NCBI RefSeq assembly: GCF_030813715.1
Contig: NZ_JAUSUZ010000001.1
Span: forward strand, 4,154,001 to 4,218,000
From: Catenuloplanes indicus
Lineage (GTDB): Bacteria; Actinomycetota; Actinomycetes; Mycobacteriales; Micromonosporaceae
Length of the DNA stretch: 64,000 nt
Direction: 5' to 3'
The notes beneath the pieces were generated by a model that worked only from the letters and a program-made list of their open reading frames with translations, was not told the DNA's origin and made no database searches. Below are positions 38,896 through 47,215 of the stretch, piece by piece (positions within the stretch are counted from its first letter, which is position 1; every line of letters begins with the position of its first letter). The position numbers and the translations under genes are program-made.

Positions 38896-40553
38896 AGATC
38901 CCAGACCGAGACCCCGCCGGTACGGCTGGGAGCGCGCCCGGTCAGGCCGGTGAGCAGCGCCTCCACGGCCGCACGGTACGGCTGGTCATTCGGCAGCACG
39001 ATCACGGACGTCTGCCAGTAGGCCAGGTCCGCGGCGAACGCGGCCCGGTCCACCGCGGTCAGCGGCGGGACGAACCCGGTCGCACTGACCGACACGATCA
39101 ACGCGTGCGTCGGCCGCCGCCACGGGCCGAACATGGCCCGGCCGTCCGCGGACGGGTCCGGACCGAGGAAGTAGCCGAGCGCCAGCGGGAAGTCCAGGCC
39201 GGTCCGGGCGGCCCAGCGCATGCCTGTGGTGTCCGTCCACACCCGCGGCGTGACCAGCATGCTGCCACCGTCCGCGAGATGTGCGCGGTAGCCGCGCTCC
39301 GCGATGTAGGCCGGCACCGCGGCGACCCGCTCGGTGGTCAGCGGCATCGGCACGATCGGCACCAGCGCGGCCACGACCAGCGCCACCCCGGCCCGGGACC
39401 GGTCCACCGCGAGCGCCAGCAGCAGGCCGACGCACGGGATCGCGATCAGCGACAGCCGGGTCGGCACCACGGAGTCGAACAGCGGCAGGTGCGCGAACGG
39501 CTCCCACGGGCCGGGGCGGGTCACGTCGCCGTACCCGTTGACGATCACGTCCCGGCCGACCGAGAGGACCGCGAAGACCACGGCGGTGCAGGCGGCGGCG
39601 AGCGCGGCGGCCCGGCGCCGGAACAGCACCGCGAGCACCACGAACGTGATCACCAGCGGGATGCCGAACGCCGCGTTCTGCTCGGTCTCGTTCGGCGTCA
39701 GGTGGCCGAACGGGGAGATCGGCCCAGCCAGCGAGTGCGTGGCGAACGAGACGAACGCGGTCACGTCGTTGCCGTAGCTGGTGGTGAACTCCGGTACGCC
39801 GCGGTAGCTGCCCGGGCCGGTGAACTGCACCCACAGCGGGTACGCGACCAACGGGACCACCACCGCCAGCGCGACGCCGAGGCTGGTCAGGAACCGCCGC
39901 TTGTCCACCTCGTGCGGGCGCAGCGCCAGGAACAGCAGGCCGAAGACCGCGCAGCCCAGGCCGGTGAAGAACAGCGCCTCCTCGTTGATGAACACCTGCC
40001 ACGCCATGATCAGGCCGAGCGTCAGGCCGTTCCTCCGGCTCGGGCTGAAGAGCAGGTGAACGACGAACGGGAGCAGGAACTGGGCGGTCCAGTTCGGGTG
40101 CCCCTGCGCGTGCGTGTAGACGCCGGGCGCGAAGCCGCAGAACGCGCCGCCGACCCAGGCCGCGACCGGTGACACGCGCAGCCGGCGCAGGAACACCCAG
40201 AACCAGCCGTACGCGGTGAGCGCCAGACCGAGCAGCACCAGCAGCGCGATCGTGGCGGCCGGACCGGCGAGCAGCGTGACCGGCGCCAGCGGGATGCCGA
40301 GGCCGAGCACGGACGTGTTCGCCATCAGGTTCACGCCGAGCGGCACGTTGAGCTGATCGGTGACGAACGGGTCGCTGACGTCGCCGGTCACCAGTGCGGC
40401 GGCCCGGGCCAGCACGTACTCGAAGAACGCGTGGTCACCTTCGTTGGCCGCCGGCACGGCCCGGTCCGGATCCCGCCACAGCGGCAAGGTCACGATCAAG
40501 CCCATCAGCAGGTACGCGATGAGCGCCGTGAGGTGCCTCCCGGTCCGGGTCAC
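38892..40553 (-). CDS. Polytopic membrane protein, glycosyltransferase-C-like, unknown function
   Basis: 553 residues with about ten hydrophobic segments from the N-terminus (LTALIAYLLMGLIVTLPLW) through residue 390, then a soluble C-terminal domain. The first periplasmic loop contains NEGDHAFFEYVLARA and DQLNVPLGVNLMANT, which resembles actinobacterial GT-C-like or YfhO-like membrane proteins. No DxD/ExD pair could be firmly placed. It might transfer a lipid-linked sugar or be a structural membrane protein. A GTG at 40553 is the start. It stands alone between the ABC exporter and a small gene. Confidence 0.75.
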   Translation of the reverse strand: MTRTGRHLTALIAYLLMGLIVTLPLWRDPDRAVPAANEGDHAFFEYVLARAAALVTGDVSDPFVTDQLNVPLGVNLMANTSVLGLGIPLAPVTLLAGPAATIALLVLLGLALTAYGWFWVFLRRLRVSPVAAWVGGAFCGFAPGVYTHAQGHPNWTAQFLLPFVVHLLFSPSRRNGLTLGLIMAWQVFINEEALFFTGLGCAVFGLLFLALRPHEVDKRRFLTSLGVALAVVVPLVAYPLWVQFTGPGSYRGVPEFTTSYGNDVTAFVSFATHSLAGPISPFGHLTPNETEQNAAFGIPLVITFVVLAVLFRRRAAALAAACTAVVFAVLSVGRDVIVNGYGDVTRPGPWEPFAHLPLFDSVVPTRLSLIAIPCVGLLLALAVDRSRAGVALVVAALVPIVPMPLTTERVAAVPAYIAERGYRAHLADGGSMLVTPRVWTDTTGMRWAARTGLDFPLALGYFLGPDPSADGRAMFGPWRRPTHALIVSVSATGFVPPLTAVDRAAFAADLAYWQTSVIVLPNDQPYRAAVEALLTGLTGRAPSRTGGVSVWDL

Positions 40554-40592
40554 CGATGCATGATAGGGCTTCCCCAGCCGGACTTATCGGAC

Positions 40593-40856
40593 TTATCGGT
40601 CGACTTGGGTGAACTCCCAGACGTGCGGTGACCGTGCGACCAGGTGCTCCGGCGGCTCCGGCAGGTCGACCGGGCCGCTGCGCCACTTGGAGATCACCAC
40701 GAGCCGGTTGTCCGTCGAGGAGAACACCTCGGTGGACATGTGCAGCGGGTAGACCTCGATCGACGGGACCGCGGCGTCGCACACCCAGGTGAGCAACTCC
40801 GCGTGACCCGCGGGCCGGGCCTTGACCTCCCACATGCGAACGATCACGTCCGGCAT
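40593..40856 (-). CDS. Small protein, ABM-like (dimeric alpha/beta-barrel) fold suspected
   Basis: 87 residues from the ATG at 40856 behind GGGGAGGAGGGG. The pattern MPDVIVRMWEVKARPAGHAE ... MSTEVFSSTDNRLVVISKW is like antibiotic-biosynthesis-monooxygenase-type ferredoxin-like domains, but no catalytic residue is certain. It follows rimI by 56 nt on the same strand and may share its message. Function is unknown. Confidence 0.65.
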   Translation of the reverse strand: MPDVIVRMWEVKARPAGHAELLTWVCDAAVPSIEVYPLHMSTEVFSSTDNRLVVISKWRSGPVDLPEPPEHLVARSPHVWEFTQVDR

Positions 40857-40912
40857 CGCCCCCTCCTCCCCTGGCGGTGAAACTCTTTCATCCGGGGGGA
40901 TGACACCGGAGG

Positions 40913-41356
40913 CTACCGGTCCCGCTCCATGATCAGGGCATCGGTGTTGCTCGGCTGGTAGTAGCCCTTGCGGACGCCGATCCCCTCGAAACCGTAGCTG
41001 CCGTACAGCCGCTGCGCGGGCACGTTGTCCACCGCGACCTCCAGCAGCACCCGCTCCGCACCGTGTCGCTCCGCCTCGGCCAGGAGCGTCTCCAGCAGCG
41101 CGCGGCCGACGCCGTGCCGCTGCCGGTCGCGGCGGACCGCGATGTTCTGCACCCAGGCGTCCGGTTCCTGCATCGCCAGCCCGGCGTAACCGTCCACGCG
41201 GCCGGCGTCGTCCAGTGACACCACGTAGTAGTGACCGTTCGCCAGCTCGTTCCAGAACATGCCGGCGGTCCACTTCTCGGCGCCGAACAGGTCGGCCTCG
41301 ATCGGCAGCAACTCGTCGATATGCCACCAGCGCAGCGGCCGGATCGCGTCACTCAT
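40913..41356 (-). CDS. rimI: Ribosomal protein alanine N-acetyltransferase-type GNAT
   Basis: 147 residues from the ATG at 41356; the frame is open up to 41386. The GNAT core is clear: acceptor region WVQNIAVRRDRQRHGVGRAL with the acetyl-CoA loop, then VLLEVAVDNVPAQRLYGSYG, and GFEGIGVRKGYY. This matches RimI, which acetylates ribosomal protein S18 and others. In many actinobacteria rimI lies in a tsaE-tsaB-rimI-tsaD block beside alr; here alr is next door, divergent, but no tsa gene is near. So RimI is likely, but another GNAT role is possible. Confidence 0.82.
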   Translation of the reverse strand: MSDAIRPLRWWHIDELLPIEADLFGAEKWTAGMFWNELANGHYYVVSLDDAGRVDGYAGLAMQEPDAWVQNIAVRRDRQRHGVGRALLETLLAEAERHGAERVLLEVAVDNVPAQRLYGSYGFEGIGVRKGYYQPSNTDALIMERDR

Positions 41357-41427
41357 CGCCGGAACCATAGCGCCTTGCCACGTCACAAGGGGTGCGCGGC
41401 TCTGTGACCGGTCAGTAGGCTGGGGCC

Positions 41428-42558
41428 ATGTGGCAGGCCGAAGTTCGAGTTGATCTCGACGCGATCCGGGCGAACGTGGCCCATCTCGTCGCCGGGACCA
41501 GCGCCGAGGTCATGGCGGTGGTCAAGAGCGACGGGTACGGGCACGGCATGGTCGCCTCCGCACGGGCGGCTCTGGACGGCGGCGCCACCTGGCTCGGCGT
41601 CGCCACCCTGACCGAGGCGCTCACGCTGCGTGAGGCCGGGCTGACCGCGCCACTGCTCTCCTGGCTGATCGCCCCCGGCCTGCCGCTGCACGACGCGGTC
41701 GCGGGCGACATCGACCTGAGCGTCGCCACGCTCGGCCTGCTGGACGAGGTGGCCACCGCGGCCGAGCGCGCCGAGCGCGTCGCCCGCGTGCACCTGAAGA
41801 TCGACACCGGGATGAGCCGCGGCGGCGCCACGCCCGCGGAGTGGCCGGTGCTGCTGGAGGCGGCCGCCAAGGCACAGTCGGACGGGCTGATCGACGTGGT
41901 CGGCGTCTGGTCCCACCTCGGGTGCGCGGACGAGCCCGGCCACCCCAGCGTCGACGCGCAGCTGACCGCGTTCCGGGACGGGCTGGAGGTCGCCGCCCGG
42001 TTCGGTGTCCGGCCGCGCTACCGGCACATCGCCAACTCGGCCGCGCTGCTCACCCGCCCGGACGCGCACTTCGACCTGGTCCGCCCCGGGCTCGCCATCT
42101 ACGGCCTGTCGCCGATGGGCGGACGCGCCGACGGGCTCCGGCCCGCGATGACCGCACGCGCCCGGGTGATGCTGGCCAAGCGGGTACCGGCCGGCTCCGG
42201 CGTCTCCTACGGCCACACCTACGTCACACCGGTCGAGTCCACCATCGCGGTGATCCCGATCGGCTATGCCGACGGCGTCCCCCGGCATGCCTCCAACGGC
42301 GGCCCGGTGCAGATCGGCGGCCGGGTCCGCCCGATCGCCGGCCGCGTCTGCATGGACCAGTTCATGGTCGACTGCGGCGACGATCCGATTCAGGCCGGTG
42401 ACCTGGTCACCCTCTTCGGCCCCGGCGACGCCGGCGAGCCCACCGTCGACGACTGGGCCGCCGCCTCCGGCACCATCAACTACGAGATCGTCGCCCGCTT
42501 CGGCAGCGCCAGGGTAGCCCGCGTCTTCGACGGCCTCCCCCCGGAGCCCACCTCATGA
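41428..42558 (+). CDS. alr: Alanine racemase
   Basis: PLP enzyme making D-alanine for peptidoglycan. The 376-residue protein has the PLP lysine in VMAVVKSDGYGHG and the catalytic tyrosine in GSGVSYGHTYVTP. The C-terminal beta domain has the GRVCMDQFMVD motif. The fold-type III barrel is complete and the length normal. It is cytosolic. It is followed with 4-bp overlaps by a small Pro-rich frame and an alpha/beta hydrolase, so these are probably one transcript. Confidence 0.96.
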   Translation: MWQAEVRVDLDAIRANVAHLVAGTSAEVMAVVKSDGYGHGMVASARAALDGGATWLGVATLTEALTLREAGLTAPLLSWLIAPGLPLHDAVAGDIDLSVATLGLLDEVATAAERAERVARVHLKIDTGMSRGGATPAEWPVLLEAAAKAQSDGLIDVVGVWSHLGCADEPGHPSVDAQLTAFRDGLEVAARFGVRPRYRHIANSAALLTRPDAHFDLVRPGLAIYGLSPMGGRADGLRPAMTARARVMLAKRVPAGSGVSYGHTYVTPVESTIAVIPIGYADGVPRHASNGGPVQIGGRVRPIAGRVCMDQFMVDCGDDPIQAGDLVTLFGPGDAGEPTVDDWAAASGTINYEIVARFGSARVARVFDGLPPEPTS

Positions 42559-42830
42559 CTCCACCCCGGACCGCCACCGCTCGCTCGCGACCGCAACCGC
42601 GGCCCTCCGGCACGCCCGGCACCGGCGCCCCGATGCCAGCCGGCGCGGCACCCGGTACCGGCGGGCCCAGCGACCCGACGCCGGTCAGCTCAGCGCCGGC
42701 CAGCAGGGTCCCAGCCAGCCCGGCGCGCGCCGACGCGGCGCCGCAGCGGTTGCGGGTGGCCGGCGGGAGTGGCGTGGTGGCTCGATTCGTCCGACAGCGT
42801 TATCGCAGCCTGGAGGAAGGGCAAGCATGA
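42555..42830 (+). CDS. Small Pro/Ala-rich protein between alr and hydrolase (uncertain gene)
   Basis: 91 codons starting with ATG inside the alr stop (ATGA) and ending in a TGA that overlaps the next ATG (ATGA). The first 60 residues are low-complexity Pro/Ala/Ser/Thr; the last 25 (LRVAGGSGVVARFVRQRYRS) are basic. Two 4-bp overlaps are hard to explain by chance and argue that it is translated, or that it acts as a coupling leader for the hydrolase. Codon bias is less regular than in neighbours. I recognise no family. Confidence 0.45.
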   Translation: MTPPRTATARSRPQPRPSGTPGTGAPMPAGAAPGTGGPSDPTPVSSAPASRVPASPARADAAPQRLRVAGGSGVVARFVRQRYRSLEEGQA

Positions 42831-43978
42831 GTTCGGCGTCATCGTCCTCGTCGTCTCTGGTTTCGTCGGTCTTCACCCCCAAGGTCGGGAAACGCGCCGG
42901 GATCATCGGCGCCGTGGTCGGGCTCGCCGCCGCCGGCATCGCGGCCGGGGTCGCCGCCGAGCGGACCATCGTGCGCCGCACCAAGCGGGGCACGATCGAT
43001 CCGTACGCGGATGAGAAGTTCGGCGAGCAGCCCTACGACGAGTCCTTCATGATCACCGCGCCGGACGGCACCGACCTGCACGTCGAGGTGCTCGACCCGG
43101 TCGACGGGCTGGAGGTCGAACCGGACTTTCCCGGTGCGCCCGGTGCTGACCTGGAGGCCGAGCCCACGATCGTCTTCGTGCACGGCTTCTGCCTGGACAT
43201 GGGCACGTTCTACTTCCAGCGCAAGGAGCTGGTACGGCGCGGCGACTACCGGATGGTCTTCTACGACCAGCCGGGGCACGGCCGCTCCGGCAAGCTGGAG
43301 TCCGGCGACTACCACCTGGAAGCGCTGGCCGAGTCGCTGAACGCGGTCATCGAGGCCACCGTGCCGACCGGCCCGATCGTGCTGGTCGGCCACTCCATGG
43401 GCGGCATGACGATCATGGCGCTGGCCGAGCGGTACCCGGACCTGCTGCGCACCCGGGTGTCCGGCGTCGTGCTGATGGCCACGTCCGGCGGCAAGCTGGA
43501 GGAGGCCCGGCTGTCGCTGCCGTCGCTGGCCGCGCGGGCCGGTGCGCCGTTCCTGCCGGTCGTCACCCGGACCACCCGGCTCACCGGCAGCGTCATCGAC
43601 CGAGCCCGGCTCGCCTCCTCCGACCTGGCCTGGCTGCTCACCCGCCAGTTCGGCTTCGGCGGCAGCGCGCCCAGCCCGGCGCTGGTCACGTTCGTCGAGT
43701 CGATGAACTCGCACACCACGGCAGACACGGTCACGCGCTATCTGCGGACGATCTACACGCATGACCGGTTCCCCGCGCTGGACACGCTGCAGGACATCCC
43801 GACGCTCGTGATCGCGGGCGACAAGGACCAGATCCTGCCGGTCACCCACTCGCGTGAGATCGCCCGCCACCTGCCGAACGCGGAGTTCATCGAAATCCCG
43901 GACAGCGGGCACGTGGTCATGCTGGAGCACGCTGACGAGGTGAACGCCGCGCTCATCTCCTTCCTGGAGAAGCTGTGA
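42827..43978 (+). CDS. Membrane-anchored alpha/beta hydrolase
   Basis: 383 residues. A serine-rich start and one N-terminal hydrophobic segment (AGIIGAVVGLAAAGIAAGVA) precede an alpha/beta-hydrolase domain with oxyanion HGFCLDMGTFYF, nucleophile GHSMGGM, Asp in VIAGDKDQILP and His in PDSGHVVMLEHAD. The triad is intact. A hydrolase of this type follows alr in other actinobacteria; its substrate is not known, though cell-envelope esters would fit its position. ATG at 42827 overlaps the small frame upstream. Confidence 0.88.
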   Translation: MSSASSSSSSLVSSVFTPKVGKRAGIIGAVVGLAAAGIAAGVAAERTIVRRTKRGTIDPYADEKFGEQPYDESFMITAPDGTDLHVEVLDPVDGLEVEPDFPGAPGADLEAEPTIVFVHGFCLDMGTFYFQRKELVRRGDYRMVFYDQPGHGRSGKLESGDYHLEALAESLNAVIEATVPTGPIVLVGHSMGGMTIMALAERYPDLLRTRVSGVVLMATSGGKLEEARLSLPSLAARAGAPFLPVVTRTTRLTGSVIDRARLASSDLAWLLTRQFGFGGSAPSPALVTFVESMNSHTTADTVTRYLRTIYTHDRFPALDTLQDIPTLVIAGDKDQILPVTHSREIARHLPNAEFIEIPDSGHVVMLEHADEVNAALISFLEKL

Positions 43979-44049
43979 CGGTTCTGTCGCACCCGTCCGA
44001 TACGGTGCGACCGCACGTCCCGTAGTTCCCCTGTGGAGGAGTCGCCAGC

Positions 44050-44736
44050 ATGTCCCTCGACCTCGTCAGCCTGCTGCCCGCGCCGTGGCAGGCCGTCCTC
44101 GCCCCGCACCTGGACGCGGAGCGGACCCGCAAGCTGGGCGAGTTCGTCGCGGGGGAATATGCGTCGCAGACCGTCTACCCCCCGGTCGAGGACCTGTTCA
44201 CGGCATACCGGCTGTGCCCGCCGGAGCGGGTGCGCGTGCTGCTGCTCGGCCAGGACCCGTACTTCAAGGCCGGCCAGGCACACGGCATGAGCTTCAGCGT
44301 CCGCGAGGGCGTCCGGGTGCCCCCGTCGCTGCGCAACGTCTTCAAGGAGATCGCGGCCGACGTCGGCGCGGGCATGCCCACCACCGGCGACCTGACTCCG
44401 TGGGCCGAGCAGGGCGTCCTGCTGCTCAACTCGATCATGACGGTTCGCGAGGGGAAGGCCGGTTCGCACGCGAAGAAAGGCTGGGAGGAGTTCACGGACG
44501 CCACCATCAGCGCCGTGAACGAGCTGGACACGCGCGTGGTCTTCATGCTGTGGGGCAGCTACGCCCGGAAGAAGGCCGCACTGGTCACCAACCCGCAGCA
44601 CGTGGTGCTGGAGGCCGGCCACCCGAGCCCGATGAACCCGGCCGGTTTCCTCGGCACCCGCCCGTTCAGCGCCTGCAACAAGGCCCTCGCGGACGCCGGC
44701 CTCACCCCGATCGACTGGTCGCTCACCCCGGCCTGA
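44050..44736 (+). CDS. ung: Uracil-DNA glycosylase (family 1)
   Basis: 228 residues from the ATG at 44050. Ung removes uracil from DNA, starting base-excision repair. Motifs: catalytic LLLGQDPYFKAGQAHG with Asp, QGVLLLNSIMTVREGKAGSH, and HPSPMNPAGF. The Tyr-His of most Ung (GQDPYH) is Tyr-Phe here, and the leucine loop HPSPLS is HPSPMN; both occur in variants and should not abolish activity. The gene starts 71 nt after the alpha/beta hydrolase gene. Confidence 0.93.
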   Translation: MSLDLVSLLPAPWQAVLAPHLDAERTRKLGEFVAGEYASQTVYPPVEDLFTAYRLCPPERVRVLLLGQDPYFKAGQAHGMSFSVREGVRVPPSLRNVFKEIAADVGAGMPTTGDLTPWAEQGVLLLNSIMTVREGKAGSHAKKGWEEFTDATISAVNELDTRVVFMLWGSYARKKAALVTNPQHVVLEAGHPSPMNPAGFLGTRPFSACNKALADAGLTPIDWSLTPA

Positions 44737-44765
44737 TCTGCCCGTCCAGCACCGCCACCCGGCCG

Positions 44766-46421
44766 TCACGGGGCCACTCCGGCAAGTGGTAGTCCGAGCG
44801 TGATGCGGGACAGCGCGTCCAGCGCCGTCCCGCCACGATCCCAGTAGCCGAGGTGCCCGGCGTCGGCCTGGCTGGGGAAGACGCGGGCGCCGAAATCCGG
44901 GTCCGCGGGGTTGTGCCCGTGCCACAGGTCGTCCTCCGGCCGGCCGTAGGCGAGGGCCGCGCCCGCGCCCGGCACCGCGGCCGCGAGCGCGGCATCCGTC
45001 ACCGCGGCGACCGGTGACACCGGCGCGTGCTGGATCGGGTCGGTGATCGAGGTACTGGCCCAGACCTCGGACACGCGCAGCTGTGTCGCGTGCTCCACCC
45101 CGGCACCGGGTGAGGCGAGCAGCACCAGTGCGTCGGCGTCCAGCCCGTGATCGCGGGCGGTCACGCCGGTGACCAGGGTGCCGTAGCTGTGGCCCAGCAC
45201 CACCTGCCGGGCCGGGTCGCCCTCGTGCGACGCCCGCAACCCTTCCTGGAACTGGTGCAGCGCGGGCGCCGCATCCCGCGCCGGTGCGGCGGACACGGCC
45301 TCGTCCAGGAAGTCCGGTGCGTCGTAGTCCAGCCAGAGCACGGCCGCGGTACGTCGCGCCGGGTCCAGCTCGGTCGCGGCCTCGGCAACCCGCGCGGCCC
45401 GGTCCAGCTCACCACCGGCCGAGGCGAGATCGCTGGTCATGCCGGGCACGTAGGTCACCACGGCCGCGCTGCGGTCCGGATCGCCGACCGCCACGATCGC
45501 CCGGCCGTCCCGCGACGGGTCGAAGCGCACCAGGTAACGCGGCGGATCCGCGTCCGCGGACACCCGCTCGGCCAGCCGCTCCAGCGACCCGATGAGCGCG
45601 GTGTCCCGCGCGTAGGCTGCGTCGCCCGGGATCACGCCACGCAGGTCGGCACCGGTCAGGCTGACGCCGCCGGACGCCGCGCCGCTGCGCAGCCCGTCCA
45701 CCGGGAGGCCGAGGCGGGCCGCCTCCAGCGCCAGGTCCAGCAGCGCGCGGTTGGCCAGGTCACGAGCGGTGATCGGCACCCCGTCCAGCCCACCGACCAG
45801 CGTCGGCTCGTGCCGGATCAGCCACCGCCGCTGCGCCGGGGTGAGCGAGTCCCACCACGCGCGCGTGGTGGCCGGCGACGCGTCCGGCCCGGGCCGGTGC
45901 CCCGGCGGCACGCTCTCCCACCCGTGACCGGCCGCACCGCTCAGCTCCGCGAGCCGGACCGCCGCCTCCGCGTCCGCGACCGCCGCCGCACGCAGCGCCG
46001 CCTCGATCTCAGCCGCCACGGCCACCGACGGCCCACCACCCACCGGCACCGCACCGCCCGGGGTGAACGCGCCGACCACCCGGCCCGTGATCTCGACCGC
46101 CAGGCCCGCTGCCTCGGCCGCGCGGACCGCCGCAGCCAGACGAGCCTTTGCCGCCTGGACGGCCGCCGCGTATTCCGTCAGAACCGTGGCGGTCTCGAGC
46201 TGCGCGAGCCGGCCGGCCTCCAGATCGTCCCGCAGCCGGCGGAGGCGGCCGATGGCCGCGTCGGCGCCGGCACCCGACCAGACGCGGGTCACCGCGACCG
46301 CACCGGCGGCCAGCTCCAGCGCACGCCGGGCACCGGATGCCGCGAGGTCGCGCCAGGCCGCCGCGGACGCCCGCCACGCGGGCGGGCTCGCCTGCCACAG
46401 CTGTTCATACGTCACGGCCAT
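44766..46421 (-). CDS. DUF1023 alpha/beta hydrolase with N-terminal WXG100-like helices
   Basis: 551 residues. The N-terminal 150 residues are helical and Ala-rich (WXG-like; AAAWRDLAASGARRALELAA). The middle contains ATTRAWWDSLTPAQRRWLIR, which is typical of DUF1023 proteins. The C-terminal alpha/beta hydrolase has nucleophile VVLGHSYGTLVTG. Its role is unknown; in this family the N-terminal part resembles type VII secretion substrates. The upstream small gene overlaps its start by 10 bp and has the same helical character, so they are probably a pair. Confidence 0.85.
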   Translation of the reverse strand: MAVTYEQLWQASPPAWRASAAAWRDLAASGARRALELAAGAVAVTRVWSGAGADAAIGRLRRLRDDLEAGRLAQLETATVLTEYAAAVQAAKARLAAAVRAAEAAGLAVEITGRVVGAFTPGGAVPVGGGPSVAVAAEIEAALRAAAVADAEAAVRLAELSGAAGHGWESVPPGHRPGPDASPATTRAWWDSLTPAQRRWLIRHEPTLVGGLDGVPITARDLANRALLDLALEAARLGLPVDGLRSGAASGGVSLTGADLRGVIPGDAAYARDTALIGSLERLAERVSADADPPRYLVRFDPSRDGRAIVAVGDPDRSAAVVTYVPGMTSDLASAGGELDRAARVAEAATELDPARRTAAVLWLDYDAPDFLDEAVSAAPARDAAPALHQFQEGLRASHEGDPARQVVLGHSYGTLVTGVTARDHGLDADALVLLASPGAGVEHATQLRVSEVWASTSITDPIQHAPVSPVAAVTDAALAAAVPGAGAALAYGRPEDDLWHGHNPADPDFGARVFPSQADAGHLGYWDRGGTALDALSRITLGLPLAGVAP

Positions 46422-46723
46422 GCGCGTTTCACCCCCGGTGCGCCGGTCAGGTGGCGGAGGCGGGTGGCGGCCGACCGGTCGACCGCCTCATAAGCCGTGG
46501 CCGCACGAGCGAGCCCCGCCGCCGCTGCCGCCACGCCGGTGCCGCACCGATCCAGCGCGGACCAGGCCGCATCCGCCAGCTCGGCCGACGCGCCGGACGC
46601 CGCCCAGCCGGGCGCGGTGACGGACAGGCGGCCCGGTGGCATGCCGAGCAGCCGGCGGGCCACAGCCGCGAGCCGGTCAGCGCAGGCCCGCAGCGCCGGA
46701 GTGGTGACGTCGATGACTTCCAT
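46412..46723 (-). CDS. Small WXG100-like helical protein
   Basis: 103 residues from the ATG at 46723; no Shine-Dalgarno is obvious. The sequence MEVIDVTTPALRACADRL ... AWSALDRCGTGVAAAAAGLA is amphipathic and helical with a turn-like PGWAASG, similar to EspC/WXG100-type proteins of type VII secretion. It overlaps the DUF1023 gene by 10 bp, so the two may be co-secreted or form a complex (inference). No ESX core gene is in the window. Confidence 0.7.
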   Translation of the reverse strand: MEVIDVTTPALRACADRLAAVARRLLGMPPGRLSVTAPGWAASGASAELADAAWSALDRCGTGVAAAAAGLARAATAYEAVDRSAATRLRHLTGAPGVKRAWP

Positions 46724-46838
46724 GCCGACCACCGTCCCACTCGGACACCGGGCCGGATAAGCCCTGTGGACGACGTCCGGCGCGCGTACCGCATGGTTGT
46801 CCACAGGGGTTGCCGACTCCCCCACTAGGCTCTACAGC

Positions 46839-47207
46839 GTGATCGTTTCCGTCGGCATGGACGTGGTGCTCGTCGAGCGGTTCGTCCGCGCGCTGGAACG
46901 GACGCCGCAGCTCGCGGACCGGCTGTTCACCGAGGGCGAGCGGCATACCGCGTCCGGGAATCCGCGGCCCGCCGAGTCGCTGGCCGCCCGGTTCGCCGCG
47001 AAAGAGGCGGTCGCGAAGGCGCTCGGTGCGCCGTCGGGGTTGCGCTGGCACGACTGCGAGGTGGTCTCGGACGCGGCCGGGCGGCCGTGGCTGACCGTGT
47101 CCGGCACGGTCGCGGCCGCCGCCGCCGAGTGCGGGATCACGCGCTGGCACCTGTCCCTGTCGCACGACGGCGGCATCGCGTCCGCCATGGTGGTAGCCGA
47201 GAGCTAG
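46839..47207 (+). CDS. acpS: Holo-[acyl-carrier-protein] synthase
   Basis: 122 residues from the GTG at 46839. AcpS moves 4'-phosphopantetheine from CoA to acyl carrier protein. The two family motifs are present: [11 protein letters not shown] with the Mg-binding Asp, and [13 protein letters not shown] with the second ligand Glu. Size is normal. nnrD starts 8 nt downstream. An open frame 42 nt further upstream adds nothing conserved. Confidence 0.95.
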   Translation: MIVSVGMDVVLVERFVRALERTPQLADRLFTEGERHTASGNPRPAESLAARFAAKEAVAKALGAPSGLRWHDCEVVSDAAGRPWLTVSGTVAAAAAECGITRWHLSLSHDGGIASAMVVAES

Positions 47208-47215
47208 GAGTTCGC

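Noticed and set aside
37536-40172. 878-codon forward open frame spanning the exporter and the membrane gene
   Set aside because: It crosses two convergent well-supported genes and is Arg/Ala-rich without motifs.
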